Below are positions 24,531 through 36,330 of a stretch of 64,000 nt of DNA, in pieces. Both the position numbers and the translations under genes were made by a program. A model generated the notes under the pieces. It was given only the letters and a program-made list of their open reading frames with translations. It ran no database searches and was not told the origin of the DNA. Origin of the DNA: Ilex aquifolium (lineage: Eukaryota; Streptophyta; Magnoliopsida; Aquifoliales; Aquifoliaceae); assembly GCA_951799425.1 (NCBI GenBank), contig OX637391.1, forward strand, positions 13,014,551 through 13,078,550, written 5' to 3'. Position 1 is the stretch's first letter; each line of letters opens with the position of its first letter.

Positions 24531-27500
24531 AGCTATCACTTTTTCAGATGCTGATTTAGAAGGATGCCAATACCCCCATGATGATCCATTGGTGATACGA
24601 GCAGTGGTGGCAAATAGAACCGTTCATCGGGTTCTAATTGATAACGGGAGCTCGGCAGATATTATTTTCGCACCTGCGTTCGACAAGATGGACATAGGAA
24701 GGCAGAAACTTGAGCCAGTAAGCACTCACTTACTGGGATTCTCCGGGGAAAGGGTGCTCCCCCTGGGTTCAATCCAGCTCGTGCTCACCCTGGGGGACCC
24801 ACCTTGCCAAGCCACTACCACTGTCAAATTCCTAGTAGTCGATGCACCATCTGCGTACAACATCTTGCTTGGAAGGCCATCCTTAAATTCTATGAAGGCA
24901 ATCCCATCTGCCTACCATTTAGTCGTGAAGTTCCCTACAGAGAATGGAATCGGAGTGGTCCGAGGAGACCAGCGCGTAGCACGGGAATGCTACATGGCTT
25001 CTATGAAAGGGAAGGAGGTTGAGAACATCCAACTGGATGAGCTCGACATGAGAGATGAAATGGAGACAAGACCAATGCCATCGGAAGAGCTGGAACCAGT
25101 TCAGCTTGATGAGAAGCCAGAACACCTCGTTTATGTGGGTTCCAAACTGACCGCTGAGCTCAAAGAACTCCTCATCCAGTTCCTAAAAGAGAATATAGGA
25201 GTGTTTGCCTGGAAGCAAGAAGACATGGAGGGAATCGACCCTTCGGTTATTACCCACAAGCTATGCGTGAACCCAACTTGCAAACCCATCAAACAGAAGA
25301 GGAGGAGCTTTGCTTCTGAAAGGCAACGAGCAATAAATGAGGAGGTCAGCAAACTCCTCCAGGCCAAGGCTATCAGGGAGGTTGATTACCCCACTTGGTT
25401 AGCAAATGTAGTTCTTGTAAAGAAAACAAATGGGAAGTGGCGATTGTGCATCGACTTCACTGATCTCAACCGAGCATGCCCCAAGGACAGTTTTCCCTTA
25501 CCTCGGATTGACCTAATAGTGGATGCCACTGCAGGGCACGAGCTCCTCAGTTTCATGGACGCCTTCTCAGGCTACAACCAGATCAGGATGGATCCCAGCG
25601 ACCAGGAGAAGACCTCCTTTGTGACTGAACAGGGAACATATTGTTATCAGGTCATGCCCTTCGGATTGAAGAACGCTGGAGCCACTTACCAGCGGTTAGT
25701 AAATAAAATGTTCCAGAAGCAAATAGGAGCCTCCATGGAAGTTTAAATTGATGACATGCTGGTGAAGTCACTAAAAGTAGAGCTCCACATCGAGCACTTA
25801 GCTGAGTCATTCCGAATTCTAAGGGAGTACAAAATGAAGTTAAACCCTGCGAAATGCGCATTTGGGGTCTCGGCAGGAAAATTTCTGGGCTTTATAGTCA
25901 ACAGTAGAGGGATTGAAGCCAATCCAGAAAAGGTTAGAGCAATGATGGAAATGCAATCACCATCCAACACGAAAGAGGTGCAGCGTTTGATAGGCAGGAT
26001 AGCTGCACTGAGCCGTTTTGTGTCTAGGGCTAGCGATAAATGCCAGCCATTTTTTCAAATCTTGAAGAAGGCATTCCACTGGGATGCCAAGTGTGAAGAA
26101 GCATTCGAAGACCTAAAGAGATATATGAGCTCTCCCCCTGTTCTGGTGAGCCCTCTAGAAGGGGAAATCCTCACCCTCTACCTAGCAGTTTCAGATTTTT
26201 CAACAAGTGCAGCGCTAGTTAGGGAGCGAGACAGAGCTCAGCAACCAGTCTACTACTGTAGCAGAGCTCTGAGGGGGGCAGAGGAGAGATATCCAAGGAT
26301 GGAAAAACTCGTTCTAGCTCTGGTTACAACAGCTAGGAGACTTAGACCTTATTTCCAGGCTCATACTGTTGAGGTTCCAACAGATCAGCCAATGAAGCAA
26401 GTACTACACAAGCCGGAATCCTCAGGGAGGTTGGTTAAATGGGCCGTAGAGCTCAGCGAGTTTGATATCAGGTACAAGCCAAGAGCTGCCATCAAAGGGC
26501 AAATTTTGGCAGATTTTATTGCAGAATTCACAGCAGCAGCGCCTATGGAAACCACGGATTTAGTACCGGACCTTCCCATATGGAAGCTTTCAGTAGATGG
26601 AGCTGCCAATGCTCAGGGAAGCGGTGCAGGAATGATCCTGACCTCCCCAGAAGGAATAGACGTCGAATATGCCCTCAGATTTGGGTTCAAAGCTTCAAAT
26701 AATGAGGCAGAATATGAAGCCGTCATCGCTGGGCTTAATCTTGCCTATTCTATGGAAGCAGAGCAGCTGGAGATCTGCAGTGATTCTCAACTGGTGGTGA
26801 AGCAGATAGAAGAGTGTTACGAGGCAAGAGGCGAGAAGATGGTCCTGTACCTCAAAAAGGTACGAGAACTAATGAAACAGTTCGTGCAGGTTAAGGTCAG
26901 ACACGTGCCTAGAGTGGAGAACTCACGAGCAGATGCTCTGGCAAGGTTAGCAACTGCCTCGCAGGAGGATTTGGATAGGCTAATTCCAGTAGAGCACCTT
27001 CCAAAGCCCTCGGTAAGCATCGAAGAAGAGGAAATTCTATCAATGGAAGCTCAGCCGAGCTGGATGGATCCCATCGTAGAGTACCTTTAGAATGGAACTT
27101 TGCCAAATGATGCCAAGGAGGCATCCAAGCTAAGGGCCAGGTCAGCCAGATTTTCCCTGATGCAAGGGAAACTGTACAAGCATGGATTTTCAATGCCTCT
27201 CCTTAAGTGCGTAGGAGACGAAGATGCTAACTATATACTCAGAGAAGTACATGAGGGGATATGTGGCAACCACATAGGAGCTCGGGCCTTGGCAGGAAAA
27301 GTACTGAGGCAAGGATATTATTGGCCCACCATGCTCACAAGCGCCACCGACTTAGTAAGAAAATGCAAAACTTGCCAAGAGCATGCTAATATGTCCCACT
27401 GTCCTCCCGAGCTCCTAACCTCGGTGGTAAGCCCATGGCCTTTTCAGCAGTGGGGGTTGGACATTCTGGGACCCCTTCCCACCGGTGTGGGGCAGTGCAA

Positions 27501-28296
27501 GTTTGCCATCATAGGAGTGGATTACTTTACTAAATGGGCGGAGGTTGAACCTTTGGCGACGATCACAGAGCAAAAAGTTCAAAACTTCGTTTGGAAGTCG
27601 ATAGTTTGCAGGTTTGGAGTTCCCAGAGCATTCGTGTCTGACAATGGAAAGCAGTTTGATAATTCAAAGTTCAAAAGTTTTTGTGCCGAGCTCGGAATCA
27701 AGAACTATTTCTCAGCTCCTGCCCATCCCCAGTCTAATGGGCAGGCAGAGGTCACAATAAGAACCATAAAGTCAGCTTTGAAGACCAAGCTAGAAAACCT
27801 GAAAGGCAAGTGGGTGGAGTACATTCCGGAGGTGTTGTGGGCCTACAGGACCACCGCCAGATCTGCGACTCAGGAAACCCCCTTTGCTTTGGCCTTTGGG
27901 ACCGAGGCAGTGGCCCCAGTGGAGATAGGGCTCCAATCACCAAGGGTGGAGTTTGCGGATTCCGAGCACAATGATGAGTCTCTCTTGCTAAACCTCGATC
28001 TCTTGGATGAAAAGAGGGACAGAGCTCTGCACCGTGTCCGTACATACCAAAGGAAAACTGCAAGGTACTATGACAGGAGGGTAAGACACAGAAGTTTCAA
28101 GGTTGGAGATTTGGTACTTAGGAGGCTTATGCTTGCGAGAAAGGATCCCACGCATGGGAAATTGGGACCCAATTGGGAGGGGCCCTATATCGTGTCAAGG
28201 ATAATCAGACCAGGGAATTACGAGTTGCAAACAGAGGAAGGAAAGGTTCTACCTCACTCGTGGAATGCCGAGCACCTTAAGAAATTTTTTCAGTAA
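24530..28296 (+). other. pol region of the young Tat element: protease, RT, two RNase H, integrase
   Basis: Protease: VLIDNGSSADIIF near 24.63 kb, an aspartic active-site triad in DNGSS form. RT: about 25.2-26.0 kb, with CIDFTDLNRACPKDSFPLP and SFMDAFSGYNQI. RNase H: about 26.1-26.5 kb. A second RNase H-like domain begins WKLSVDGAANAQGSGAG near 26.58 kb and includes SNNEAEYEAVIAGL. Integrase: about 27.2-28.3 kb, with HHCC zinc site, the core (LDILGPLP, SDNGKQFD, PQSNGQAE) and a C-terminal GPNWEGPYIV segment. No chromodomain is seen. Dual RNase H is diagnostic of the Tat/Athila side of plant Ty3/gypsy. The region carries about two breaks in all. Confidence 0.92.
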
Positions 28297-28374
28297 GTGT
28301 TACTTGTAATAGAACTACTTTTAAATAAGAAAGAGCAAGCCTTTTATTCACCCTCCAATGGTCTCCAAAGTAGC

Positions 28375-28885
28375 AAGATGAGCTCTTCAGCTCATAAACA
28401 AACGATAAGCTTCAAAGCTTATAAATGCAAGATGAGCTCTTCAGCTCATAAACAAACGATAAGCTTCAAAGCTTATAAATGCAAGATGAGCTCTTCAGCT
28501 CATAAACAAACGATAAGCTTCAAAGCTTATAAATGCAAGATGAGCTCTTCAGCTCATAAACAAACGATAAGCTTCAAAGCTTATAAATGCAAGATGAGCT
28601 CTTCAGCTCATAAACAAACGATAAGCTTCAAAGCTTATAAATGCAAGATGAGCTCTTCAGCTCATAAACAAAAGATAAGCTTCAAAGCTTACAAATGCAA
28701 GATGAGCTCTTCAGCTCATAAACAAACGATGAGCTCTTCAGCCCATAAATTTAAGATGAGCTCTTCAGCTCATAGAAACCCGATAAGCTTCAAAGCTTAT
28801 AAATCAAAGATGAGCTCTTCAGCTCATAAAAACACGATAAGCTTCAAAGTTTATAAATTAAAGACGAGCTCTTCAGCTCGTACAA
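28375..28885 (+). repeat. 54-bp tandem array with two hairpins per unit
   Basis: Six near-identical 54-bp units start at 28375, 28429, 28483, 28537, 28591 and 28645, followed by degenerate units to about 28885. Each unit has two short inverted repeats: ATGAGCT-CTTC-AGCTCAT and ATAAGCTT-CA-AAGCTTAT. The array lies between integrase and the antisense gene, where Tat/Ogre elements are known to carry variable tandem repeats. The plus strand stays open across it simply because 54 is a multiple of three. Confidence 0.93.
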
Positions 28886-29040
28886 AATTCAAGGCTGAAC
28901 GCTTCTTGGAGACACCAACAGCCAAATTCAAGGCTGAACGCTTCTTGGAGACACCAACAGTCAAATTCAAGGCTGAATGCTTCTTGGAGACACCAACAGT
29001 CAAATTCAGGGCTGAACGCTCCGTGGAGACACCAATGGTC
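28885..29040 (+). repeat. 39-bp tandem array, four units
   Basis: Four units begin at 28885, 28924, 28963 and 29002. Each starts AAATTCAAGGCTGAA and ends with GGAGACACCAACAG. They follow the 54-bp array directly, so two unrelated arrays are stacked in the same spacer. Confidence 0.9.
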
Positions 29041-29940
29041 CTCCCCCCAGGACCGGATACCCTTGTGCACTGCCTACACACTCAAAGACCTCGAAAGGTC
29101 CAGAACAACTGAGAACACCTATGAGGTCAGATGAGAAGTAAGGTCAGAGCAGACATGATCTTCTGTTCTCCATCGATATCCGTGGTTCGACCTAGGGGGT
29201 CAGTGAAAGACCAAGGTCAGAGCAGACATGATCTTCTGTTTTCCATCTACGTTCGTGTTTCGAACGAGAAGAGTAAGCTGAAATAACCTAACAGAATTCG
29301 AGATGAATGAAAAGTCTGGCATTCGAAATATCAGACAGAACCCGTAAATTCAGACAAAAGAACCACGAAGCTCAGAAATAAACTTTAAGATCAGACAACA
29401 GAGCCAAATAGCTCAGAAAGCACTCTTCAGTTCATACAGAAAAGACAAAGAGCTCAGAGCTCTCAAGTTCGAAAAAAGAACCGTCTTAGCTCAGCAAGAA
29501 TTTATAAGCTCACAAGCACGAGCTATGCAACTCTGAAGGAGCACGCCAGTTCAGAATATAGAGTTGAGCAGCTTAGGACGAAGAAGAATAAGGAGTGGAC
29601 CCCTAGGGTACCAACTACCGAGCTTAAAAGGCTCGGGAAAAGCAGTCGAACATAACACCAAGTCCCCTGTACTCTTCAAACTTAGTAATTTTGCTTCAAG
29701 AAGTGCACAGCACCCCTCAAAGCAAAAGGGGGCAAGGGGAGTATACAAAGTTAAGTGCATGCAAAGCCAGGCAAATAAGTGCACCGTTGCGGTTCGAGTC
29801 GAAGTCGAATCAAAATCCAAAAATACATATATGCTGAAATTGAAAGATATGTATATATATACTAAGCCAGCAAAAGAGCAATAAATGAAGTCAAAGACTA
29901 CATCACGAAAAATTCTTTACAGAGAAATTACAACTAAAAA
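29041..29940. other. Spacer between repeats and antisense gene in the young element
   Basis: No coding domain is seen. AGGTCAGAGCAGACATGATC occurs twice (about 29141 and 29214), and AGCTCAGA-type words are frequent, like those of the LTR U3. It acts as sequence between two convergent transcription units. Confidence 0.5.
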
Positions 29941-29943
29941 GAC

Positions 29944-32573
29944 CTAGGATTCTGGAAGAAGAGGGATTGAAGGATCTCGCAGCTCAGTAGAGGAGTCCCT
30001 TGCTTCTGTTGCTGAGGGCTCACCTTGAACAAGGGCTTCAGACACCACGACAGCTGAAAAGGATGCAGAAACAGGAACAGCAGGAGCTGCAGCAGAAAGC
30101 TCAGGAATTGTTGTTGAAGGCTCAGGGAGCGCGATAATAGCTTCTGAGGTCCCAGGGGCGGGTGTGTCTTGACTTAAGGCAGCAGCTGGGGAGTCTGAGA
30201 TATCCCCCTCATTGTCAGTGCCAGATTCTTCCATTTCCTCCTCAGTGGGGATAGGGAGATTGAAATCAAGGTCTGGATATGCTTTGGTAGCCTTACGCCT
30301 AAAAGCAAGCCATCCAGTAGCCCATGAAGTGGTGGCCTCATCCTTAAGCTCGGCAAACTCTTTGTCTCTCTCTTGAACCAAATATTTCTGCTCCTCGAGC
30401 TCCTCACAGAGTTTGCCGTTAGCCTCACTGAGGGCAAGATAATCTTGATTAACCTGGATGAGCTCCCTCTTAGCATCAAAGGCCTCCTGGTTATCCTTGG
30501 ACCACGCCTCAACCTTAGCCTGCAGGTCTTCCTTAACCGCCTTCAGCTCATCCCGAGTCTTCTTTTCCCCTTCCTCAGCTCTGGCCTTGACTGTCAGTGT
30601 ATGTTTGAGATCGGAGGCTTGCTTCACCATCTGTTCGTTGAGACCCTCCATCTGCACTTTAAGGCTCTCCACCTGAGCTCTGAGGTCTTCATTCTCAAGA
30701 GACAATTCTGAAACCTTGGTCTTGTATTTCTTTAAGACCTGGAAAGAGCTCTCTTGAGAGCGAACTCGGTGCAGCAGACCTTTCGTATGAAGGGCAGCCT
30801 GAGAATATAAGGAAAGTACAGCAAATAATGTCAGACCACGAAATACAAACAAGCAAAGAGAGACAGGGGGTTAACACTCACAGTAGCAGCTCCCTGAAGG
30901 GCCAAAGAGATGGATTCCTCCAGGGGCATGGAAGCGGCCTTCAGGACATCAGATTCAGAAAAGATAGAGGAAAGAGCTCCAGCAGCAAGGTCTATATTGT
31001 CAAAAAAGGAGCCCTCATCTTCCTCCTCAGACTTTCTCTCTTTTTCGGTCACCTTCCCAGAAGCACTGTATTCGAACTTCCCGGGTTGAAGGTCGGGAAC
31101 CAATTCCAAAGCCTCCTTGACCTCAGAAGAAGAAGGGGAAGCCTGATCCCTTTCCTGAGCAGACGCCAACTTAGAAGGGGCCACTGGAGGGGAAGAAGAG
31201 GTGGTTGCAGCTTGTGGAGTTCCAGAGGAGGAGGGCGGAGCCTTGCTTGGAACCTGTCCTTCAGCTGCAGAGGGGGGAAAAGATGCTTCCAGCCTGGGGA
31301 TCTTAGCTCGAGTGTTTGGGCCGCTCCCAGAGCCTACCCGAGCTTTGCGTTTCCTAGACCTGCCACCCTCCATCAGCTCCGCAATTTTGGCCTGAAGCTC
31401 TTCTGGAATAACCTTCATGGTAGAAGGACCTGGAAGATCTGGAAGAAGTAGGAAAATGTAAAGAAAAAGAGAAAGGAAGGAAAGATAATGAAAAAAGGAA
31501 AAAGAATGGCGTTGAAATCACCTTCGTCAGCCCCTAAAACAGACAAGGGGATCGCTAAAGTCGCCACAGGAAGACTCAGACCTAGCTGTACCAGGTTCCT
31601 TGACTCAATCAAGTCGGCGTACTTCTCTGGCTTGATCTTCTCCAACTTTGCTAGCAACTTTTTGTCCTCAGGGCTGAGCTCGTAGCGTTCACCTAAGAGG
31701 AAGAAAGTATGCAAATAAGAAAAAGATAAGAGGCCGGCAGGTTCCAGATCAGAGCTCGAACTCAAGTAAGGACTCACGTAAATTATCTGGTTCAGCCCAG
31801 GCCGTAGGGATACCGAGTGTGTCTGTCTTATCAGCAGGGTTGTACTCCCAATTGGTGCCCCCGACAAAGAAGAAATGTTCCTTCCAGTGTTTATGGGAGG
31901 TCGGAATGTCAGAGATGAGCTGCCTAACGCTGGCATGCTTGGAGGCATACAAGAAGCCTCCGGAGGTCGGTTTTACATTGAAGAGCTCTAAGAACAAAGG
32001 AATGCTAGGAATCCCAAGTTTATGCTTCTTAAACAGGACTAACAGACCAACCATGACGCCATAGAAGTTGGGGGAGATCTGGGAAGGGCACACATGAAAA
32101 TGTTGCAGAACAGCCTTGATGAAGGGATGCAAAGGAAAGCGAAGGCCGTTGTCAAAAGCAGCAAGAAAGAAGCAGACTCTGTTATGAACTTTTTCTACAT
32201 AACAAACGGATCGATCTGGGCACCAGGGTTCGACCCCAGGGGGAAAACCATACCGAACTTTATAAGACTTCATTAGCCTAGGGGCCTCTTTACTGCAGCC
32301 CACAGATTCGGCATGCCTAAAGGCAAGCCCTAGATACGAGGTTTTTTCCTCCACCCCGACTCCACTTATCTTAGCTTTGCCTTTGTCAGGTCTGGGGGGC
32401 AGGGAAGATGAGGTGGAGGGAGGCTCCTCGGCGTAGACCTCAGCCTCTACAGCCTCTACACCCGGAAAATTATCAATCTCATCACCAACTTCCCCTAAAT
32501 CCGTATCTTCCCCGGCTGACCTAGATCCTAGAAGTGAAACAGAGGAGCGAGTGGCTTCAGAAGAAGCAGACAT
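29944..32573 (-). other. Antisense gene of the young Tat element
   Basis: The minus strand carries a long spliced-looking gene beginning MSASSEATRSSVSLLGSR near 32.57 kb. The first block (to about 31.8 kb) holds the globular domain annotated in plants as putative gypsy-type transposon protein (Transposase_28/PF04195-like: YGFPPGVEPWCPD, HPFIKAVLQHFHVCPSQISP). Three further exon-like blocks with GT/AG borders follow. They contain an acidic/Ser-Pro linker with a basic GGRSRKRKARVGSG segment, then a long coiled coil (about 30.2-30.8 kb: LENEDLRAQVESLKVQMEGL and heptads after it), ending in an acidic Ser/Pro-rich tail. Antisense genes with introns are a known feature of Tat elements, and their role is unknown. 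The gene looks largely whole here. Confidence 0.8.
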
Positions 32574-33200
32574 GATAGGGAGAGAAAAAGGAAGATGGAA
32601 AGAGCGATAGAGCAAAGGGGGATTAGTCAGGCACTCTCTAATGACCCGGGAATCAACACAGTGGCTCCCAACAGCAAGGATATGAACTACAGAACCCCAA
32701 TCCACGAAGTGGTGAAGTGGGGCTAGACAATGGTCACGATTCCAAAAATAAAAGAACCGAAAAGCCCAAAAATGCAATAACCACCTCGAACTTGAGGGAT
32801 CCAGAGCAAAAAAGGAAGAAATAAGGGCAAAGGACCTACCTAACCCAGGGATAGTGGCAAACAGGAACTTGGAACGAAATCGGAAAAGGAGGCGTCGCAA
32901 GTCTTCGAAACGAGGTCCGGAAATTCGATTTCAGGCAAGAAAATAGAAAAACCAAGGCAAGAAGGACTGGAATCACAGAGAGAGCGGAGACGAAGGGCAG
33001 TAAAGAAGATGAATAGTGCGAAGAAGCAGTTTAGATAGCCGTTTTAAGCATTTAAAGCCTGGGAGACATGGGCTGAGACGTGCGCGGGAATCGAGGAAAG
33101 TCATGATGGCTATAAAACCGTCAGAAATCCTCCAGCCACGTGCCAGCCACACGCACGTCTAACTCGTCTTGTACAAGTCATCCCCTGCCTGAGCTAACTC

Positions 33201-33222
33201 AAGGCAAGGGCTGGGGGGCAAC
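33201..33222 (+). promoter_or_regulatory. Polypurine tract of the young Tat element
   Basis: AAGGCAAGGGCTGGGGGGCA lies immediately 5' of the right LTR. It is G/A-rich and in the right place to prime plus-strand synthesis. Confidence 0.75.
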
Positions 33223-33933
33223 TGATGATACCCAGAATAAAACTGGCACGTGCTCAGTAAGAGAGCTCAGCTCGGGAGCTCAGGCAAAATAAGCTGAGCT
33301 CCCCTAGCCATGAGCAGAGCTCATCCAGTCAGCACTAAGAGCTCCAAGTCGAAGGCGCGAGAGGAGAAATGCTGAGGGAACAACAAGACGACTCGGATAC
33401 CCTTATTAAGGAGGTAGAATCCAATCCGAGGCAGAAAACCCGTATTTAACCATGATCTCCTCCTAAAACTAAGGAGGATCCCACAGAAGAAGGCAAAGAT
33501 CTCTCCGTTTAAAGCCAGCCATAAGGAATTTAGGTAACTCCGGAATTGTGGATGAAGATAGGGCACGATCCCTTCAATGTAGGATAGTCCCGTATTAGAG
33601 GTAAATATGAGGCTATAAAAAGAAAGAGATATCCCCCATTAGAAGAGAGAGATTTTTTGAAACCCTAGTTCCCTGAGTATTCGACTGTAACACCTTCAAT
33701 TCATCAATAAAGAAGAAGGAGCAAGAGCCTCCATTAGAGAGTGGACTAGCCGAGCTCACTGGCCGGTGAACCACTATATTTCCACCGTATTTCACACATT
33801 ATACACGACTAATTAGAGCTTTCATTCTCCACTTCATGAGCCTTGCAGCTCAGATGCCATATTAGTCCCCATGCAAACTGTTCACGCCAATTAATCTGGT
33901 TCCTTAGCTCGTATCCGGAGGTTTACACCATCA
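33223..33933 (+). repeat. Right LTR of the young Tat element
   Basis: 711 bp, the same length and ends as the left LTR, with one visible difference (C where the left has T). The ACTTT duplication follows at once. Confidence 0.95.
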
Positions 33934-34009
33934 ACTTTCATTAATAAGTTAAAATTTTATCTACAAAAAACTCAAAAGTCTAAAACAACCTCTTATAAAT
34001 CTAATCCTC

Positions 34010-36064
34010 GCCATCCTTTGGCGAGGAATCCTCCATATTAGAATCGTCTTAACCTTCCTCAGTAGCAAGGAGGTAGCAAAGGAGGCAGCTAGGAGAAGAA
34101 CAGAAGTAGAAGCTGGGACAGAAGATTCAAGTTGGATGTTAGAAAAATCAATATTAGGGTAAAGCCACATAGTTTGCTGGTGAAAATCTTCAAAGCCAGC
34201 ATTCTAGTAGTTCATCCCACGCTCGAGAAATTCAAAAGACTTCTTGAAATTCTCTACTGCTTCCTCAATAAATTTCTTCATGGCAGTCTTGGCTTCATCA
34301 TTCAAGGAGAAAAATTGGTTGGCCATATCCCTTTCAGCATTCTTGGCCTTCTTTGCTTCTTCATGGGCCTTCCTTAAAGTCTCCTCCAGAACACTCTTTG
34401 CAGCTTTCTCAATCTCTAGGATTTCTTGATATTGTCTAAGTAAGCTTGCATAGACACTAACTCCTTCTCACGAGAATAAAGAATATACTTCAAAGATAGA
34501 GTCTCAGAAAGAGCTTTCTCCAGCTGCTCGTTGATGGGGTCCTCTTTCATAAAAGTCAAACAGCTCATTGAAAAACCAAGAAGGGTCAACTGAAAAAAGA
34601 AAGTCTCTATTAGGATAAGAACATTAAAGAATAAGGAGAAGAGAAGAGATATGTACTCCCTTCCCAAAGTGATGGGCCATGGACTCAAAAACTTCCAGAG
34701 ACCCATCTTCACTATCTTCTCAACCTCTGCCCCAGGGATAATATCTTGAAACCACTTCACAGCGAATTTTGTGTCGCTCAAGACTGTCGAAGTAGTGGTT
34801 TTGGTTTTAGAAGCCAAAGTATCACCAAGAGCAGGGGCAGGAAGCTTGCCCTCAAAGTCTTCATTTTCTTGATTAAAGAAATATCTAGAGAAGACTCCAC
34901 ATCGATAGGCTATTTGGAGCTAGAAACAGTTGGGGGCGACTTGCAAGCAGGGCATCTCTAGACCTCAGTCTCTTTGAAATTGGCAAATGAGGGTTGTTGA
35001 ATCCTTCCTTCTACTTGGATCTCACACTCCTGAGAGCCTCTCTATCCAGCTTTATATCAAGCTAAGGAACCAAGCCTACAATAGAAATCTCACAAGATGA
35101 GAGAAAATTTTGAGACATAGTGCAAACATGATCAAATAAAATAAAGATCTTACTTTTCAGAGGTACAATAGCAAGAGCGGGAGGTTTATGTCTCATCTTC
35201 AATTTATGTTCGTTGGTCTCTGTAATCAAGCTACTAATTTTTTTAAAATTGTGGCTTTGAGCCACAACAACGCTATCAAGAATCTCTTCACCCAGAGATG
35301 AGATGTCAACTACAAAGACTAGGATCTCTTAATTCTTGATTTTTTGAAATAAAAAAGGAATTCAAGAAAATGAAGCAAGAAACTTAATAGAGGTAGAGGA
35401 GGGCATTACACCCCATTTACAGAGAACCCTCGTAGGGTTCGCAACTAGAGGTTCAGAGGGATCGAATTCCCATCTTGAACCAGAAACGAAGAAGAAGTGA
35501 TCTTTCCACTCTTTGGCAAGGGAAAAAATTTTAGTCAACAGATCAGTGTGGCCAGCCTTCTTCGTCAAATAGTACCAGCCCAAGCTTGGGTCAGTACCTA
35601 CCTTAATCAGAAAATAATGGAGGACCTCTCCAACAGTAGGAAAATGTTGATGCCATGAACAGAGCTCCACAAGGCACCAAACCCAATCAACACCCTCCAA
35701 CTATTTGGGGTGAGTTGGACAAGAGTAATGTTCAAGAAAGACAAGAATTCGCGAACATAAGGAAGAAAGGGAAATCTGAATATAGAATTGAAGGTTGCTT
35801 CATACATGCAGACCTCCCCTTCATGATAATTGCAAGCTTTTACATCCCCACTAGGAGCTCTCAATAGGATGGAATCAAAAATTCAAAATTTGTAGCGAAG
35901 GCGGGAAAGATCAGCGTCAATAACAGTACTAAGGATCCCCTGGGAAAAATAACCAGGGGTTTCAAGGGCCTCTTCTCGAATATCCTTCACAAGTCCAACG
36001 TCTTCTATTCCCGCCTCTTGAACAGAAGCGGAGGGAATTTCAGATGGAGATTTTTCAAAAGCCA
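34010..36064 (-). pseudogene. Antisense-gene remnant of the older Tat element
   Basis: The minus strand starts MAFEKSPSEIPSASVQEAG near 36.06 kb. It goes on to pieces of the same globular domain as in the young element (EATFNSIFRFPFLPYVREFL; EWKDHFFFVSGSRWEFDPSE) and then Lys/Glu-rich coiled-coil-like sequence towards 34.2 kb. It is clearly homologous to the antisense gene at 29.9-32.6 kb but diverged and broken. Confidence 0.75.
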
Positions 36065-36330
36065 TGAGCAGCAAAAAAGGGAAAAAAGATAAGTGTTTTC
36101 AACTTGGAGAACATATAGGTCTTTCTGAGGAGAAAGATCAAAGAAGGAAGAAAAAATTTGCTAACCCAAGAGGCCTTAACTGCCCTATAAATAGGTCGAT
36201 AGATGGCGGTTACAAAAACCCTGCTTACCTCATCTGAAGAGGCGCGCAATTAATGCGCTTCAAAAATCAAAGAGAATAACGGTCAAATTTCCAACCGGAG
36301 GAAATCTCCACTAGCTTGGAAAACCTGATT

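Larger units (their letters stand above)
22047..33938 (+). mobile_element. Young, complete-ended Tat-lineage Ty3/gypsy LTR retrotransposon
   Basis: The element proper is 22052-33933 (11,882 bp). It has two 711-bp LTRs beginning TGATGATACC and ending ACACCATCA, and ACTTT duplicated on both sides (22047-22051 and 33934-33938). Order of parts: LTR, primer-binding region, gag, protease, RT, RNase H, a second RNase H-like domain, integrase, tandem repeats, an antisense gene, polypurine tract, LTR. The dual RNase H and the antisense gene place it in the plant Tat clade (Retand-like). The LTRs differ at one base that I can see, so insertion was recent, probably well under a few hundred thousand years at usual plant rates. 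The sense coding region is almost whole, with about two breaks. It sits inside an older Tat element. Confidence 0.95.

Noticed and set aside
28375-28885. CRISPR-like array
   Set aside because: Units are contiguous without unique spacers, and the context is a plant retrotransposon.
28297-29112. Open frame of about 270 residues with 18-residue repeats after integrase
   Set aside because: It is the translation of the 54-bp and 39-bp tandem arrays, whose unit lengths are multiples of three. Treated as repeats, not a gene.
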